Assembly: GCA_965205255.1 (NCBI GenBank)
Contig: OZ242051.1
Span: 2,294,001-2,358,000 of the forward strand
Source of the DNA: G965205255 sp965205255
Lineage (GTDB): Bacteria; Pseudomonadota; Gammaproteobacteria; Pseudomonadales; Endozoicomonadaceae
Direction: 5' to 3'
DNA: 64,000 nt
Shown here: positions 44,442 to 53,619 of the stretch, one piece after another
Numbering within the stretch: the first letter of the stretch is position 1
How the letters are laid out: the number at the start of each line of letters is the position of its first letter
Notes under the pieces: model-generated
The model's database searches: none
The model's input: the letters and a program-made list of their open reading frames with translations, nothing else
What the model was told of the DNA's origin: nothing
Position numbers and translations under genes: made by a program

Positions 44442-45851
44442 ATGACGCATGTATTTTCTCAACAAAGTATTTCCTCTTTGCTTAAAGGGGCCACCCAAGA
44501 TACTAAAGTCACTTTTTCTGGCTGGGTTCGTACACGCCGGGATTCAAAGGCTGGTATGTCCTTTATTGCAGTAAGCGATGGCAGTTGCTTCAATTCTGTG
44601 CAGGTGATTGTTGATAATACAGTTGATAATTATGAGCAGGATGTTTTGCGTTTAACCAGCGGTTGTTGTATAGAAGTAACAGGAAAGATTGTACCATCTC
44701 CGGCAAAAGGTCAGAACTGGGAAGTGCACGCCTTATCAGTTAAAGTGCTTGGCTGGGTGGATGACCCTGAAACTTACCCCATGCAACCAAAACGCCATAG
44801 CATGGAGCATTTGCGAGAACATGCGCACCTTCGTCCGCGCACCAATATAATTGGCGCACTGAGCAGAGTAAGACAAACTACGGCAAATAGTATTCACAAC
44901 TATTTTGACCAAGAAGGTTTCCTTTGGATCAATACCCCTTTAATTACGGCATCTGACTGCGAAGGGGCAGGAGAGATGTTTCAGGTAACTACGCTTAATC
45001 TTGAAAATCCACCAAAGGATGATAAAGGCAAGATTAACTATCAGAATGACTTTTTCTCGACACCTTCATTTTTAACTGTCTCTGGCCAGCTAAACTTGGA
45101 AGCTTATGCTCAGGCACTGGGTAAAGTGTATACTTTTGGCCCTACTTTTAGGGCTGAAAATTCAAATACCAGCCGTCATTTAGCAGAATTTTGGATGATA
45201 GAGCCGGAAGTAGCCTTTGCAGACTTGTCCGATATCGCCACGCTCAGCGAAACCTTACTGCGATATATTTGCAGAGAAGTGCTGGATAAGCGTGCTGATG
45301 ATATTGCTTTTTTTAATCAGCATGTGGATAAAACCTGCCTAGCTCGTTTGGAAAAGCTGGCATCGACAGACTTCGTTCGCATGGAATACACTGATGCTAT
45401 TTCAGTATTGCAAAAGAGTAAACGCCACTTTGAAAACCCTGTGGAGTGGGGTGTTGATCTGGCTTCAGAACACGAACGTTTTCTGGCAGAAGAGCATGTT
45501 AATGCGCCTGTCATTCTGATGAACTACCCCAAAGAGATCAAGTCTTTTTATATGCGTGAAAATAGCGATGGAAAAACCGTGGCGGCGCTGGATGTTTTAG
45601 CACCAGGCATCGGCGAAATTATAGGTGGTTCTCAGCGTGAAGAACGTTATGATATATTGAAGGCAAAAATGCAAAAGAAAGGCATGGATCTTAAAACTTA
45701 TCAATGGTATCTGGATTTGCGACGTTACGGGACATCTATTCACAGTGGATTCGGGCTGGGATTTGAAAGATTACTCAGTTATCTGACAGGTGTTTCCAAT
45801 GTGCGCGATGTTATTCCATTCCCTCGCGTGCCTCGTAATGTTAGCTTCTGA
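44442..45851 (+). CDS. asnS: Asparaginyl-tRNA synthetase
   Basis: 469 residues, E. coli AsnRS length (466). Class II synthetase that charges tRNA-Asn. The N-terminal OB-fold contains VTFSGWVRTRRDSKAGMSFI. Motif 2 is in TFGPTFRAENSNTSRHLAEF, followed by WMIEPEVAF; motif 3 is in SGFGLGFERLLSYLTG and the ending NVRDVIPFPRVPRNVSF is characteristic of AsnRS. Stands alone; cca follows 124 bases downstream. Confidence 0.98.
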   Translation: MTHVFSQQSISSLLKGATQDTKVTFSGWVRTRRDSKAGMSFIAVSDGSCFNSVQVIVDNTVDNYEQDVLRLTSGCCIEVTGKIVPSPAKGQNWEVHALSVKVLGWVDDPETYPMQPKRHSMEHLREHAHLRPRTNIIGALSRVRQTTANSIHNYFDQEGFLWINTPLITASDCEGAGEMFQVTTLNLENPPKDDKGKINYQNDFFSTPSFLTVSGQLNLEAYAQALGKVYTFGPTFRAENSNTSRHLAEFWMIEPEVAFADLSDIATLSETLLRYICREVLDKRADDIAFFNQHVDKTCLARLEKLASTDFVRMEYTDAISVLQKSKRHFENPVEWGVDLASEHERFLAEEHVNAPVILMNYPKEIKSFYMRENSDGKTVAALDVLAPGIGEIIGGSQREERYDILKAKMQKKGMDLKTYQWYLDLRRYGTSIHSGFGLGFERLLSYLTGVSNVRDVIPFPRVPRNVSF

Positions 45852-45975
45852 TAAATAAAATAGTGTTGACTGCAGTGTGAGGGGGTTCTTGTTGCTATAT
45901 AAATTCGAAAGTTATCGACAGTAAAAGTGCAATAAAAATTAAATGCATTGTGTATAAGAGGGCACATGAATAATC

Positions 45976-47145
45976 ATGAAAACTTATATTGTCGGCGGTG
46001 CTGTAAGAGATGAGCTGTTGTCTTTGCCGATTAAAGAGCGTGACTGGCTGGTAACCGACGCAACACCGGAGATGATGCTTGCTAAAGGCTTTCGCCCTGT
46101 TGGTAACGACTTTCCCGTGTTTCTCCACCCAGAAACCAAAGAAGAATATGCACTTGCCCGAACCGAAAAGAAAAACGGTCATGGTTACGGTGGCTTTACT
46201 TTTTATACAGCACCTGATATTACCGTTGAGCAAGACCTGTATCGTCGAGATTTAACCATTAATGCGATTGCCAAAAGGCCTGATGGTACATTAATTGATC
46301 CTTACAACGGGGTTCATGATTTAAATAATCGCCTCTTACGACATGTTTCTCCAGCGTTTACGGAAGACCCACTACGTGTCTTACGTGTGGCAAAATTTGC
46401 TACACGTTTTGCTAAACAAGGTTTCACTGTTGCACCAGAAACGTTAATGTTAATGCGGGAAATCAGCGAATCTGGCGAGCTTTCTTTTTTAAAAGGTGAG
46501 CGTATTTGGCAGGAGACGCTTGATGCGTTATCTTGTCCACAACCAGATCTTTATTTTGAAACATTAGAGCGATGCGGTGCGCTTGATATTCTTTTTCCGA
46601 GTATTTTGGAAAACTACAGAACTGACCATCGGGAACTTTGCCCATCACGTGTAGCAATGAATAAAGCTGCACAGCAAGACATGGATTGCCGTATAAGGTT
46701 TGTTTGTGGATTAACTCCTTGGAAAACCACTGTTGAAAATTCGTTAAAAGCCTGTCAGCAAGTATCGAAAACACTACGTGTTCTCAAGGTACCAAAAGGT
46801 TACCAAGATATTTTGATAATAATTGTTAAGCACTTATCCGCACTTTTTGTACTAGATGTTCAGTCACCAAAGGCATTACTTAATATATTAGAAACAATTG
46901 ATGCCTTTCGCCGTAAAGACCGCTTCTTTATGATTTTATCTGTTTATCAACTGCTTATGGATGCTGCAAAGTTACAAAACGGACAGGCGGAACTGCTCAA
47001 AAAATCATTTCTTTGTAGTCAGGACGTTGATGTTCAAGTGTTAATTGGCCAGGGATATAAGGGTAAAAATCTTGCTGAAAAAATCCGCGAGACACGATTG
47101 AAAAAAATTGAAGGAATGTTAAATGAGACAATGCCAAATAACTGA
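45976..47145 (+). CDS. cca: CCA-adding tRNA nucleotidyltransferase (no HD domain)
   Basis: 389 residues. YIVGGAVRDELLSLPIKERDW holds the nucleotidyltransferase GGxVRD motif with the catalytic aspartates in KERDWLVTD. DLYRRDLTINAIA and ITVEQ flank the flexible loop, and EDPLRVLRVAKFATRF is the nucleotide-recognition region. It adds or repairs the 3' CCA of tRNAs. E. coli Cca (412) carries an HD phosphohydrolase domain; here the matching segment (RIRFVCGLTPWKTTVENSLK) lacks an HD pair and the protein is shorter, so it is the HD-less type. Confidence 0.95.
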   Translation: MKTYIVGGAVRDELLSLPIKERDWLVTDATPEMMLAKGFRPVGNDFPVFLHPETKEEYALARTEKKNGHGYGGFTFYTAPDITVEQDLYRRDLTINAIAKRPDGTLIDPYNGVHDLNNRLLRHVSPAFTEDPLRVLRVAKFATRFAKQGFTVAPETLMLMREISESGELSFLKGERIWQETLDALSCPQPDLYFETLERCGALDILFPSILENYRTDHRELCPSRVAMNKAAQQDMDCRIRFVCGLTPWKTTVENSLKACQQVSKTLRVLKVPKGYQDILIIIVKHLSALFVLDVQSPKALLNILETIDAFRRKDRFFMILSVYQLLMDAAKLQNGQAELLKKSFLCSQDVDVQVLIGQGYKGKNLAEKIRETRLKKIEGMLNETMPNN

Positions 47146-47152
47146 ATTTATA

Positions 47153-47236
47153 AAAAAATCTGCTTACGATTTATTATCGCGCTACTTTTCTGATCTTGCT
47201 GTTATGGGTTAAAACTCCTAGAAATAGCTGGTTTCT
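47153..47236 (-). repeat. Dispersed inverted-repeat element, copy 11 (truncated)
   Basis: About 84 bases matching only one half of the element in inverted orientation: 'atctgcttacgatttattat', then 'cgcgctacttttctgatctt' and 'gctgttatgggttaaaactc', ending at about 'gaaatagctggttt'. The other half is missing, and the sequence changes to transposase-like debris. Confidence 0.8.
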
Positions 47237-47239
47237 CCC

Positions 47240-47410
47240 TCAAATGTTTTATGACACCACATTCTAATTATTGCTACGAACAGCCAAACCTGTAGAGTCA
47301 ATATAAAAAATTACGGTAGATTGTTCATAACGAGTTTCATGAAGGAGCATAAATCTAATCAGTCTCTTGGCATGACCTTTAAAAAACGGAGATAACTGAC
47401 ACTATAGGCT
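47240..47410 (-). pseudogene. IS982-type transposase remnant
   Basis: On the minus strand one frame reads YLRFLKVMPRD followed by a stop, and a shifted frame downstream reads FYIDSTGLAVRSNN followed by a stop. These resemble the SYxRFVELMPR and FIDSTxLxVCHN segments of IS982-family DDE transposases, the first catalytic Asp being in IDST. Stops and a frame shift make it non-functional. It directly adjoins the truncated repeat copy, suggesting that an IS event cut that copy. Family assignment is from memory of motifs. Confidence 0.55.
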
Positions 47411-47544
47411 AGCATAACCAATTTCATATTATTGTATTTATGTTAGAAACCATACTACGAATGAAAGGCTATGCATTTTAAAATCTTTTCAAAGGTGTAA
47501 GTTTTCTTTTCATACTTATGCACTATCAACTTCAATTAGCACCA

Positions 47545-48360
47545 CTAATGACACGAAAAAGGATAGCGCAACAGCTGTAACCAGACAGACAACCAGCCTT
47601 GAGCGTGACTTGCATTTTCAACGATCTTATAACGTATACAATGATTATGTTTAAATGATTTTATATAATGCAGAACAATTTTTTTAGGAACAATCTTGTC
47701 TTTACCTCCAACAAAATGCCATTGAGGGATATGCCGGAGCTTTTCTGCAAACTGTAAAGGATTCATTGCACTGGAAGAAAACGACAGACCATGTATTTGG
47801 TCAGAAAAATCAGGTACTAAATTACCGGCAATGGTTCTTACTGAAATGACATCATTACGATATCCTGCAAGCAACAGTGCCAGCGTGCCACCACCTGAAT
47901 AACCTATGAGTTCAAAATGCTTCCATTTACCTTGCGCTTTAATTTTATCCACAGCACTATTCATTGCCTCAACTATTTGCCGGCTATAGCGTTTATCAGT
48001 CCACCACACAGAAGAGCACTGAGCAGTTTTGATGAATTGACACGGTCTTGCCATATAGAGCTTGTCAGGATATGAGTCTTCAAACATTAGGTTTAAAAAC
48101 ACCAGTTTACGCGGAGAAGGGTCAATGGAAGGTCTTTTGCGCCTCCATGCCCTGCCATCTCCTTCAATGTATATCCGTAATGTTTTTGTTTGATGCTTTA
48201 ACAATGCTACCGTCTGAAAATTAAAAACAGGTGTTGTTATCACCTGCATGGTGCCTCCATGATTAATCACCTGTTTTCTCAGTTTATCCACAGGCTTAAG
48301 CGAACTACACCCTGACAGCAATAAAGCAACGAATATACAGGGTAAAAAAGGTTTTCTCAT
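47545..48360 (-). CDS. Alpha/beta-hydrolase-fold lipoprotein
   Basis: 271 residues from ATG 48360. MRKPFLPCIFVALLLSGCSS is a lipoprotein signal with lipobox LSGC, so the protein is membrane-anchored in the periplasm. LIGYSGGGTLALLLAGY is the GxSxG nucleophile elbow, followed by QWHFVGGKDKIVP, where the catalytic Asp is expected, and a His in NASHAQGWLSVW. A preceding segment, FNLMFEDSYPDKLYMARPCQ-like in position, resembles uncharacterised Legionella/Pseudomonas hydrolases. The substrate is unknown. An in-frame ATG at 48399 would spoil the lipoprotein signal. Confidence 0.8.
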   Translation of the reverse strand: MRKPFLPCIFVALLLSGCSSLKPVDKLRKQVINHGGTMQVITTPVFNFQTVALLKHQTKTLRIYIEGDGRAWRRKRPSIDPSPRKLVFLNLMFEDSYPDKLYMARPCQFIKTAQCSSVWWTDKRYSRQIVEAMNSAVDKIKAQGKWKHFELIGYSGGGTLALLLAGYRNDVISVRTIAGNLVPDFSDQIHGLSFSSSAMNPLQFAEKLRHIPQWHFVGGKDKIVPKKIVLHYIKSFKHNHCIRYKIVENASHAQGWLSVWLQLLRYPFSCH

Positions 48361-48570
48361 GGTCTTTATTATTCTCAATAGCAGATAATCATGCGCCATT
48401 ATTAATAACCTGAAATGTCTGATTCTTCAATAATCGAGCTCCTAACAACTTCAACTCTTTTTTTTATTAAATGTCTATTGTCGTATTAAATTCCGCAAAA
48501 ATAAATTTATTAAATTTTTTTATACACTAATCACTTGCTTTATTAATCAAGTCAGCTTTATCTATAAATA

Positions 48571-48593
48571 TACCCAAGTGAAATACTTGGGTA
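48571..48593. promoter_or_regulatory. Perfect 9-bp inverted repeat upstream of the autotransporter gene
   Basis: TACCCAAGT, five bases, ACTTGGGTA, located 44 bases before the autotransporter ATG and just after a possible -35/-10 pair (TTGCTT at 48535, TTATCT at 48558). No T-run follows, so it looks more like an operator or an mRNA leader hairpin than a terminator. Confidence 0.45.
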
Positions 48594-48636
48594 ATAAGGT
48601 GATGTAATTAATATAAAAATAATAACAGGACTTATA

Positions 48637-49614
48637 ATGATTTCAACACCCCCTTTTCGCAAGACATTACTTAGCCTGCTGGTATCCGGTGCGACAATAG
48701 CGATGGCAATGCCTGAAGCTGTGCGTGCTGCCCAGTGTGAAGCAACAACCGATTCAGAGGGTAATGTGACCACTGCCTCTGGTATCTGTGATCGTTATAA
48801 TAAAAACACACCTATTGGGGGTGACTTTACTAACCTGTCGACCATTGAAATTCCAGATAATAAAGACAAAGGGATTCGTATAAAGAATACGTACGTTGAT
48901 AACTTATTTAACAAAGGGACGATAACGGGTCAAGGTGAAGGTGATTGGGGAATGTATTTTTCCGGTCTACAGTTCATAAGTATTGACAATCAGGCCACTA
49001 TCTCTGCGGTAGAAAAGGGTATTGAAGTAAGCCAGAAATCTACAAATGCAGGTTCTATCATCAACCGTGCCAATATTAATTCATATGGTGATGCCATCAG
49101 GGTAACGCTTAAAAATAATTCTACGCTGGATGATATTTCCAACACTGGTGTATTAACGACCTTAGGTACCGTGCCTGATATTGTTGATATTAGTCAGGCG
49201 AGAGGTATAGGGGTTGAAGTCAAAGATAATAGTAGTTTGGGTAATATTAATAATGATGGTGTTATAAATAGTGTTGATGCGGGTATCAGAATTGACACCC
49301 ATGATAATTCAGACAGTGGAAATATAGTAAATAGTGGTGTTATCCGTTCCAATGGCAATACAGGGATTTACGTTTATACACGTGATAATAGTGACAGTGG
49401 TGATGTCTCAAACAGTGGTGTTATTGAAGATTCTGATACGGGTGTATACATGCACGTAGAAGATTATTCCAGTGTAGGTAACTTTCTTAATAGCGGAATC
49501 ATTAACTCAATTTATAAAGGGGTGTCTATTCAAGGTTACAATAATGTACAGATAGGAAATATTACGAATACAGCCAGCGGAACTATTCAGGCAACCAGTG
49601 AAAATTTGCCATAA
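48637..49614 (+). CDS. Autotransporter adhesin, N-terminal part (gene broken by in-frame TAA)
   Basis: 325 residues before a TAA at 49612-49614. The start has a clean AGGA ribosome site 7 bases from ATG. Residues 1-32 are a Sec signal peptide (LLSLLVSGATIAMAMPEAVR, cleavage after AA near 32). The remainder is the beginning of a passenger made of repeats of about 25 residues of the type 'xxxNSGVIxSxxxGIxV' (IVNSGVIRSNGNTGIYV, VSNSGVIEDSDTGVYM). The reading frame continues without shift after the TAA into the next entry, so this is the 5' part of one gene of about 1620 codons. Confidence 0.75.
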   Translation: MISTPPFRKTLLSLLVSGATIAMAMPEAVRAAQCEATTDSEGNVTTASGICDRYNKNTPIGGDFTNLSTIEIPDNKDKGIRIKNTYVDNLFNKGTITGQGEGDWGMYFSGLQFISIDNQATISAVEKGIEVSQKSTNAGSIINRANINSYGDAIRVTLKNNSTLDDISNTGVLTTLGTVPDIVDISQARGIGVEVKDNSSLGNINNDGVINSVDAGIRIDTHDNSDSGNIVNSGVIRSNGNTGIYVYTRDNSDSGDVSNSGVIEDSDTGVYMHVEDYSSVGNFLNSGIINSIYKGVSIQGYNNVQIGNITNTASGTIQATSENLP

Positions 49615-49716
49615 GAAGTCTACCGAGCAGGTATTGATATTCACCTGACCAATAAGAGTTCCATACAAAATATCACTAATGCAGGAATTATTAATGCTGG
49701 AGAATATGGCATAAAA

Positions 49717-52700
49717 TTGGAAGGTGAGGCTGGTACGTTTGTTGGCCTGATAAGCAACAGTGGAACAATTACTAGTATATACAAGGGTATTGAAGTAAAC
49801 CTGAGGCAGGGGGAAGCCCAAAGCTCTACTGAAGCCGAAAGCTCTGCTGAAGCTCCTAAACAAAATAATCTGGCTGGAATTGAGAACAGTGGTGATATAA
49901 CCTCTGGTTGGCGAAATATTGATGTTCTTGTGCATGATGCCAGCGTTGGGAACATAGAAAACACGGGTAATTTGCATTCAACACAAAACAATAATTTAGG
50001 TCCTGGTCCCGGCCCCTTTCCTATTCCGTTTTATGATGATTGGTCAGGGAGTGAAAATATTTATGTGACGGGTTATCGTTCCAAGTTTGGTGATATCATT
50101 AACAGCGGTACAGTTACCGCTGAGGGTGATGATGCTATTGAAGTACAAATCTATGATGGTAGTACCATGGGCGATATTATTAATGAAAACACGGGTTCAT
50201 TAACTGCGTGGTTTGACGGACTGGATGTTGATGTTCATGGCAATTCCACGGTCGAGAAAGTTATTAACAGAGGGCATATTACTGCCGCCAACGACGGCAT
50301 TGAAGTAGATGCTGAAGATGGCTCTAGGGTTGACCTGGTAGAAAACAGTGGTTCCATTAACGGTATTATGAATGAAAATAACATAGCAGATGGAATCAGC
50401 ATTGATGTCATCAATGAATCAAGTATTGGCTCAGTTGTTAATACAGGATCGGTGAGCACTATTAACAATGATATAGTTGATTTTGATATCGAGTCCGGTT
50501 CCAAAATTGACAGCATTATTAATAGTGGCTCATTAAGTTTTAATACTGACGGCATCAACTTTTCTTCTACTTTCTCAGGCATTGAAATTGAAATGAGGTC
50601 CAAGAGTGATGAAGGTGCCACTAACCATATAGAGGTGGTTGATAATAGTGGTTCCATTGAAGCCTCTGGCCATGGTATTACTCTGAAAATGGAAGATGAA
50701 TCCACAGTCTCTAAGATAATTAACAGTGGTTCGCTAACCTCATCCCATGCCGGTATCTGGATTGATACTCTTGATAATGATATTGCTACAGATATGTTGA
50801 TTGATAACAGTGGTTCCATTACCAGTAAATACTATGATGGTATTCAATATCAGGGTTATCTTAACGGTACGCTGAACAATAGTGGTAGTGTGACAGGTAA
50901 ACAACATGGTATCAGTATATTCAATGACTGGTCTAACTTTTATAGTGGTGACACATCAGATTTTTCTCTTGCACTAAATAATAGTGGAACCATTACAGGG
51001 CAGGCAGGAAACGGTATTTATATTACCAAAGAGATGACCGGTACCATTAACAATACTGGTACTATCGCCTCACAATCTTCTGGAGACATGTTTGCAGATT
51101 ATGGTGTTAATACAAACCTTAATGACTACCAACAGTTATCTCATGAGTCTATGCAGGCAGGCACTCAGGTTTATCATCTTGGGGATAGCAACTGGTATGT
51201 ATTGGAAAAAACAGAGGGAGATCAGACATTGCGCCGGTTTTTCCAGTCGCATGCTCCTGAGCAGGAGGTATTGGAGTTCATTGCAACAGGACAGTATGAT
51301 CATGATAGTGATAGTACTTTCAGGCCTGGTGATGAATATACAATCGCCTTTGATCAAATTGTTGATGATGTATCAGGTCGTTTAACAGAATATGTTTCTC
51401 CACCAATTAATCTGTCATCAGTGAGAGATAATGGGGGTTCCAGTATTTCTTCACCACGTTATGTAAACGCTTCAGCCATTAAACTAACCGGTACTTTTAA
51501 TGGAAATATTGAAAATAGTGGGGAGCTTTCATCAGTATCGGGGGCGACTATTGACGTAAAAGGTAGTCTGAACGGTACTCTGTATAACTCAGGAACAATC
51601 AGTGGAGGCGTACTGATTTCTCAGCCAGTAAACAGTGTACAGTGGGGTGAAGGAGAAGATATTGATGGACCCTTTACTATTAATGGTGACTTTTCACGTA
51701 TGCTAGACAATGGTTACTACCCTGGGTTGGCCGTGCATAATGCAGCAACAGGTCCACAGGCAGGTGATAGAATAGCTATTGACTTTAGTCAGGCTCAAAC
51801 AGCATTAACGTTGGAGCAAACAGGGGCTGATGCCAATATTCTTGGAGATGTCTGGGGTCAGATAGCCGGTTCTGATGATGAAGCCACCTTCAGTGGCGGT
51901 AGCTTAACCGGTAACCTTCAGGGAGTTGAGAATGTGATGGTAACAGGGGGTAATTTCACGCTGAACGGTAACAGTTTAGAGCAGGGTGGATTTACCAATC
52001 AGTTTACAGTAAATAGTTCTGGCATATTAGCACTGGGTACTCATACCGGCACACAGATTGAAGGTAATTACACTCAGGCAGGTGGACTGATAACAAGTGT
52101 GGGCACTGTAAACTCTGCATTCACGGGCAGTAATCAGGCGGCGTTAACCGTGGGTGATACAGCAACCATTTCTGGCTCAATGACAGTTAATCCAGTTTGG
52201 TCTGAGTTCTCATACTCCCGAACGACACAGGAAAAATACCGTGTGGTCAATGCACAAGAAACCAACTACACAGGTAGCCTAACAAATCAAACAGTATTGT
52301 TTGATCAGAGCATTTCAGAAGAAAGTGGTACAGACCTTTATTTGAACATGCGAAGTAATGATCTGGAAACAGAAGTAGAGAACGCATCAGAGAATAATCT
52401 ATATGGCGATCTGGCCGGTAAAATTCAGGATGCACTGGTGACACAAGGCGCTCAGAGCAACTTGTTTCAGGCGTTGCTGAATGTTGCTGACGGGGAAGAG
52501 CTGAGCGATATTATTGAAAATTCAGTCACCAATAACGATGGTTCTGAGGCCTTGTTGGCCGAGGCGTTGCAAGATGGGGTATTCAATAACATCCTGGGCC
52601 GTCTGGCGGAAACTCGTAGTGGTCAGGGTGGAGTGAGTTTCGGTGACGAGGAAAAGTGGCACGGTGGTGTCTGGCTGAAGGCTTTAATGGTAAGAGCTGA

Positions 52701-53502
52701 TCAGGCCAAACAGCGTAGTGGAACAACCACTTTTAATGGATATAAGTCTAATACCAAGGGCTTTACCTTAGGGTACGATGTTGATATCAATGAGCGGTGG
52801 ACAGCGGGAATAGCTGGGAGTTATGCCGATTCAAAGATGGAAGTAAAAAATTCAAGTGATGAAACCTCCGTCAAGAGTTATCAGCTGAGTTTTTATGGTA
52901 ACTGGCAACGTGATGACTGGTTTGTAGATTCCATCATAAACGTAGGTATCAACAAAAATAACTCTAGCCGTATTTCTGGCGGGAATATTGCTTATAAGGC
53001 AGATTTTGATAGTACACAGTATGGTTTACGGGTAGTTGGTGGTAAGGAGTTTTGGTTTAACGACAAAGATACTCTGCTCGAGGCGCAACTGATTTTTAAC
53101 TATAGTCATCTGTCCACAGATAACTATAAAGAAAAAGCATCGGGGCAGTCAGATATCAAAGTTAAATCCAGTGATTACGAAGTATTAGAGCTAGGTACAG
53201 GGTTAAGATTTACGCACTTGTTCGAACTGGATTCAAGTGCTTTGTTACCAGAGGCCAGTGCAAAGGTATACTATGACCTGAAAGGTGACACCATGAGTCA
53301 GGATGTAAATGTGAATATTCTGAACACGGATCTTAACTATCGTACCACGGGTCTAGAAGCGCAACGACTAACTTATCAGGTGGGCACAGGTCTCAGCTGG
53401 TGGCTGGATAATAGTGTAACGCTATCGTTAAATTATGACCGTACTTGGAGAAGTGGTTTCAGCGCAGATAGCATTCAGGCGAAGTTTCGTTACGATTTCT
53501 AA
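49717..53502 (+). CDS. Autotransporter adhesin, passenger and beta-barrel part (same gene, after in-frame TAA)
   Basis: The frame is open from 49615; the first usable start codon is the TTG at 49717, giving 1261 residues with no ribosome site and no signal peptide. The passenger carries over twenty copies of the NSGxI repeat (IENSGDITSGW, VVNTGSVSTIN, IINSGSLTSSHAGI), predicting a long beta-helix. From about 52650 the C-terminal 280 residues form an autotransporter barrel (WHGGVWLKALMVRADQ, TKGFTLGYDVDINERWTAGI), ending in the terminal Phe of FRYDF. Without the upstream signal peptide it could not be exported, so either the gene is a pseudogene, the TAA is read through, or the base is an error. 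Confidence 0.8.
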   Translation: MEGEAGTFVGLISNSGTITSIYKGIEVNLRQGEAQSSTEAESSAEAPKQNNLAGIENSGDITSGWRNIDVLVHDASVGNIENTGNLHSTQNNNLGPGPGPFPIPFYDDWSGSENIYVTGYRSKFGDIINSGTVTAEGDDAIEVQIYDGSTMGDIINENTGSLTAWFDGLDVDVHGNSTVEKVINRGHITAANDGIEVDAEDGSRVDLVENSGSINGIMNENNIADGISIDVINESSIGSVVNTGSVSTINNDIVDFDIESGSKIDSIINSGSLSFNTDGINFSSTFSGIEIEMRSKSDEGATNHIEVVDNSGSIEASGHGITLKMEDESTVSKIINSGSLTSSHAGIWIDTLDNDIATDMLIDNSGSITSKYYDGIQYQGYLNGTLNNSGSVTGKQHGISIFNDWSNFYSGDTSDFSLALNNSGTITGQAGNGIYITKEMTGTINNTGTIASQSSGDMFADYGVNTNLNDYQQLSHESMQAGTQVYHLGDSNWYVLEKTEGDQTLRRFFQSHAPEQEVLEFIATGQYDHDSDSTFRPGDEYTIAFDQIVDDVSGRLTEYVSPPINLSSVRDNGGSSISSPRYVNASAIKLTGTFNGNIENSGELSSVSGATIDVKGSLNGTLYNSGTISGGVLISQPVNSVQWGEGEDIDGPFTINGDFSRMLDNGYYPGLAVHNAATGPQAGDRIAIDFSQAQTALTLEQTGADANILGDVWGQIAGSDDEATFSGGSLTGNLQGVENVMVTGGNFTLNGNSLEQGGFTNQFTVNSSGILALGTHTGTQIEGNYTQAGGLITSVGTVNSAFTGSNQAALTVGDTATISGSMTVNPVWSEFSYSRTTQEKYRVVNAQETNYTGSLTNQTVLFDQSISEESGTDLYLNMRSNDLETEVENASENNLYGDLAGKIQDALVTQGAQSNLFQALLNVADGEELSDIIENSVTNNDGSEALLAEALQDGVFNNILGRLAETRSGQGGVSFGDEEKWHGGVWLKALMVRADQAKQRSGTTTFNGYKSNTKGFTLGYDVDINERWTAGIAGSYADSKMEVKNSSDETSVKSYQLSFYGNWQRDDWFVDSIINVGINKNNSSRISGGNIAYKADFDSTQYGLRVVGGKEFWFNDKDTLLEAQLIFNYSHLSTDNYKEKASGQSDIKVKSSDYEVLELGTGLRFTHLFELDSSALLPEASAKVYYDLKGDTMSQDVNVNILNTDLNYRTTGLEAQRLTYQVGTGLSWWLDNSVTLSLNYDRTWRSGFSADSIQAKFRYDF

Positions 53503-53516
53503 GGGAGCTGATGCAT

Positions 53517-53548
53517 AAAAACGGCAACTTTGGTTGCCGTTTTTTTTT
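53517..53548 (+). terminator. Rho-independent terminator after the autotransporter
   Basis: Stem AACGGCAAC / GGTTGCCGTT with a short TTT loop followed by a run of nine T, starting 15 bases after the stop codon. It faces the valine-degradation operon, which ends convergently at 53620. Confidence 0.9.
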
Positions 53549-53619
53549 GATATTAAAAACACCAGTACATACGTCACTTATTTAGATGACATATTTTAAT
53601 ATAAGTGTTGTTTGGTAGA

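Noticed and set aside
50235..50819. 194-codon minus-strand frame inside the autotransporter gene
   Set aside because: It is the antisense shadow of the repeated NSG passenger; repetitive and without start signals.
48637..53502. CRISPR-like spacing suggested by the repeats in the autotransporter gene
   Set aside because: The periodicity is at protein level (NSG repeats of about 25 residues) with varied codons, not identical DNA repeats with spacers.
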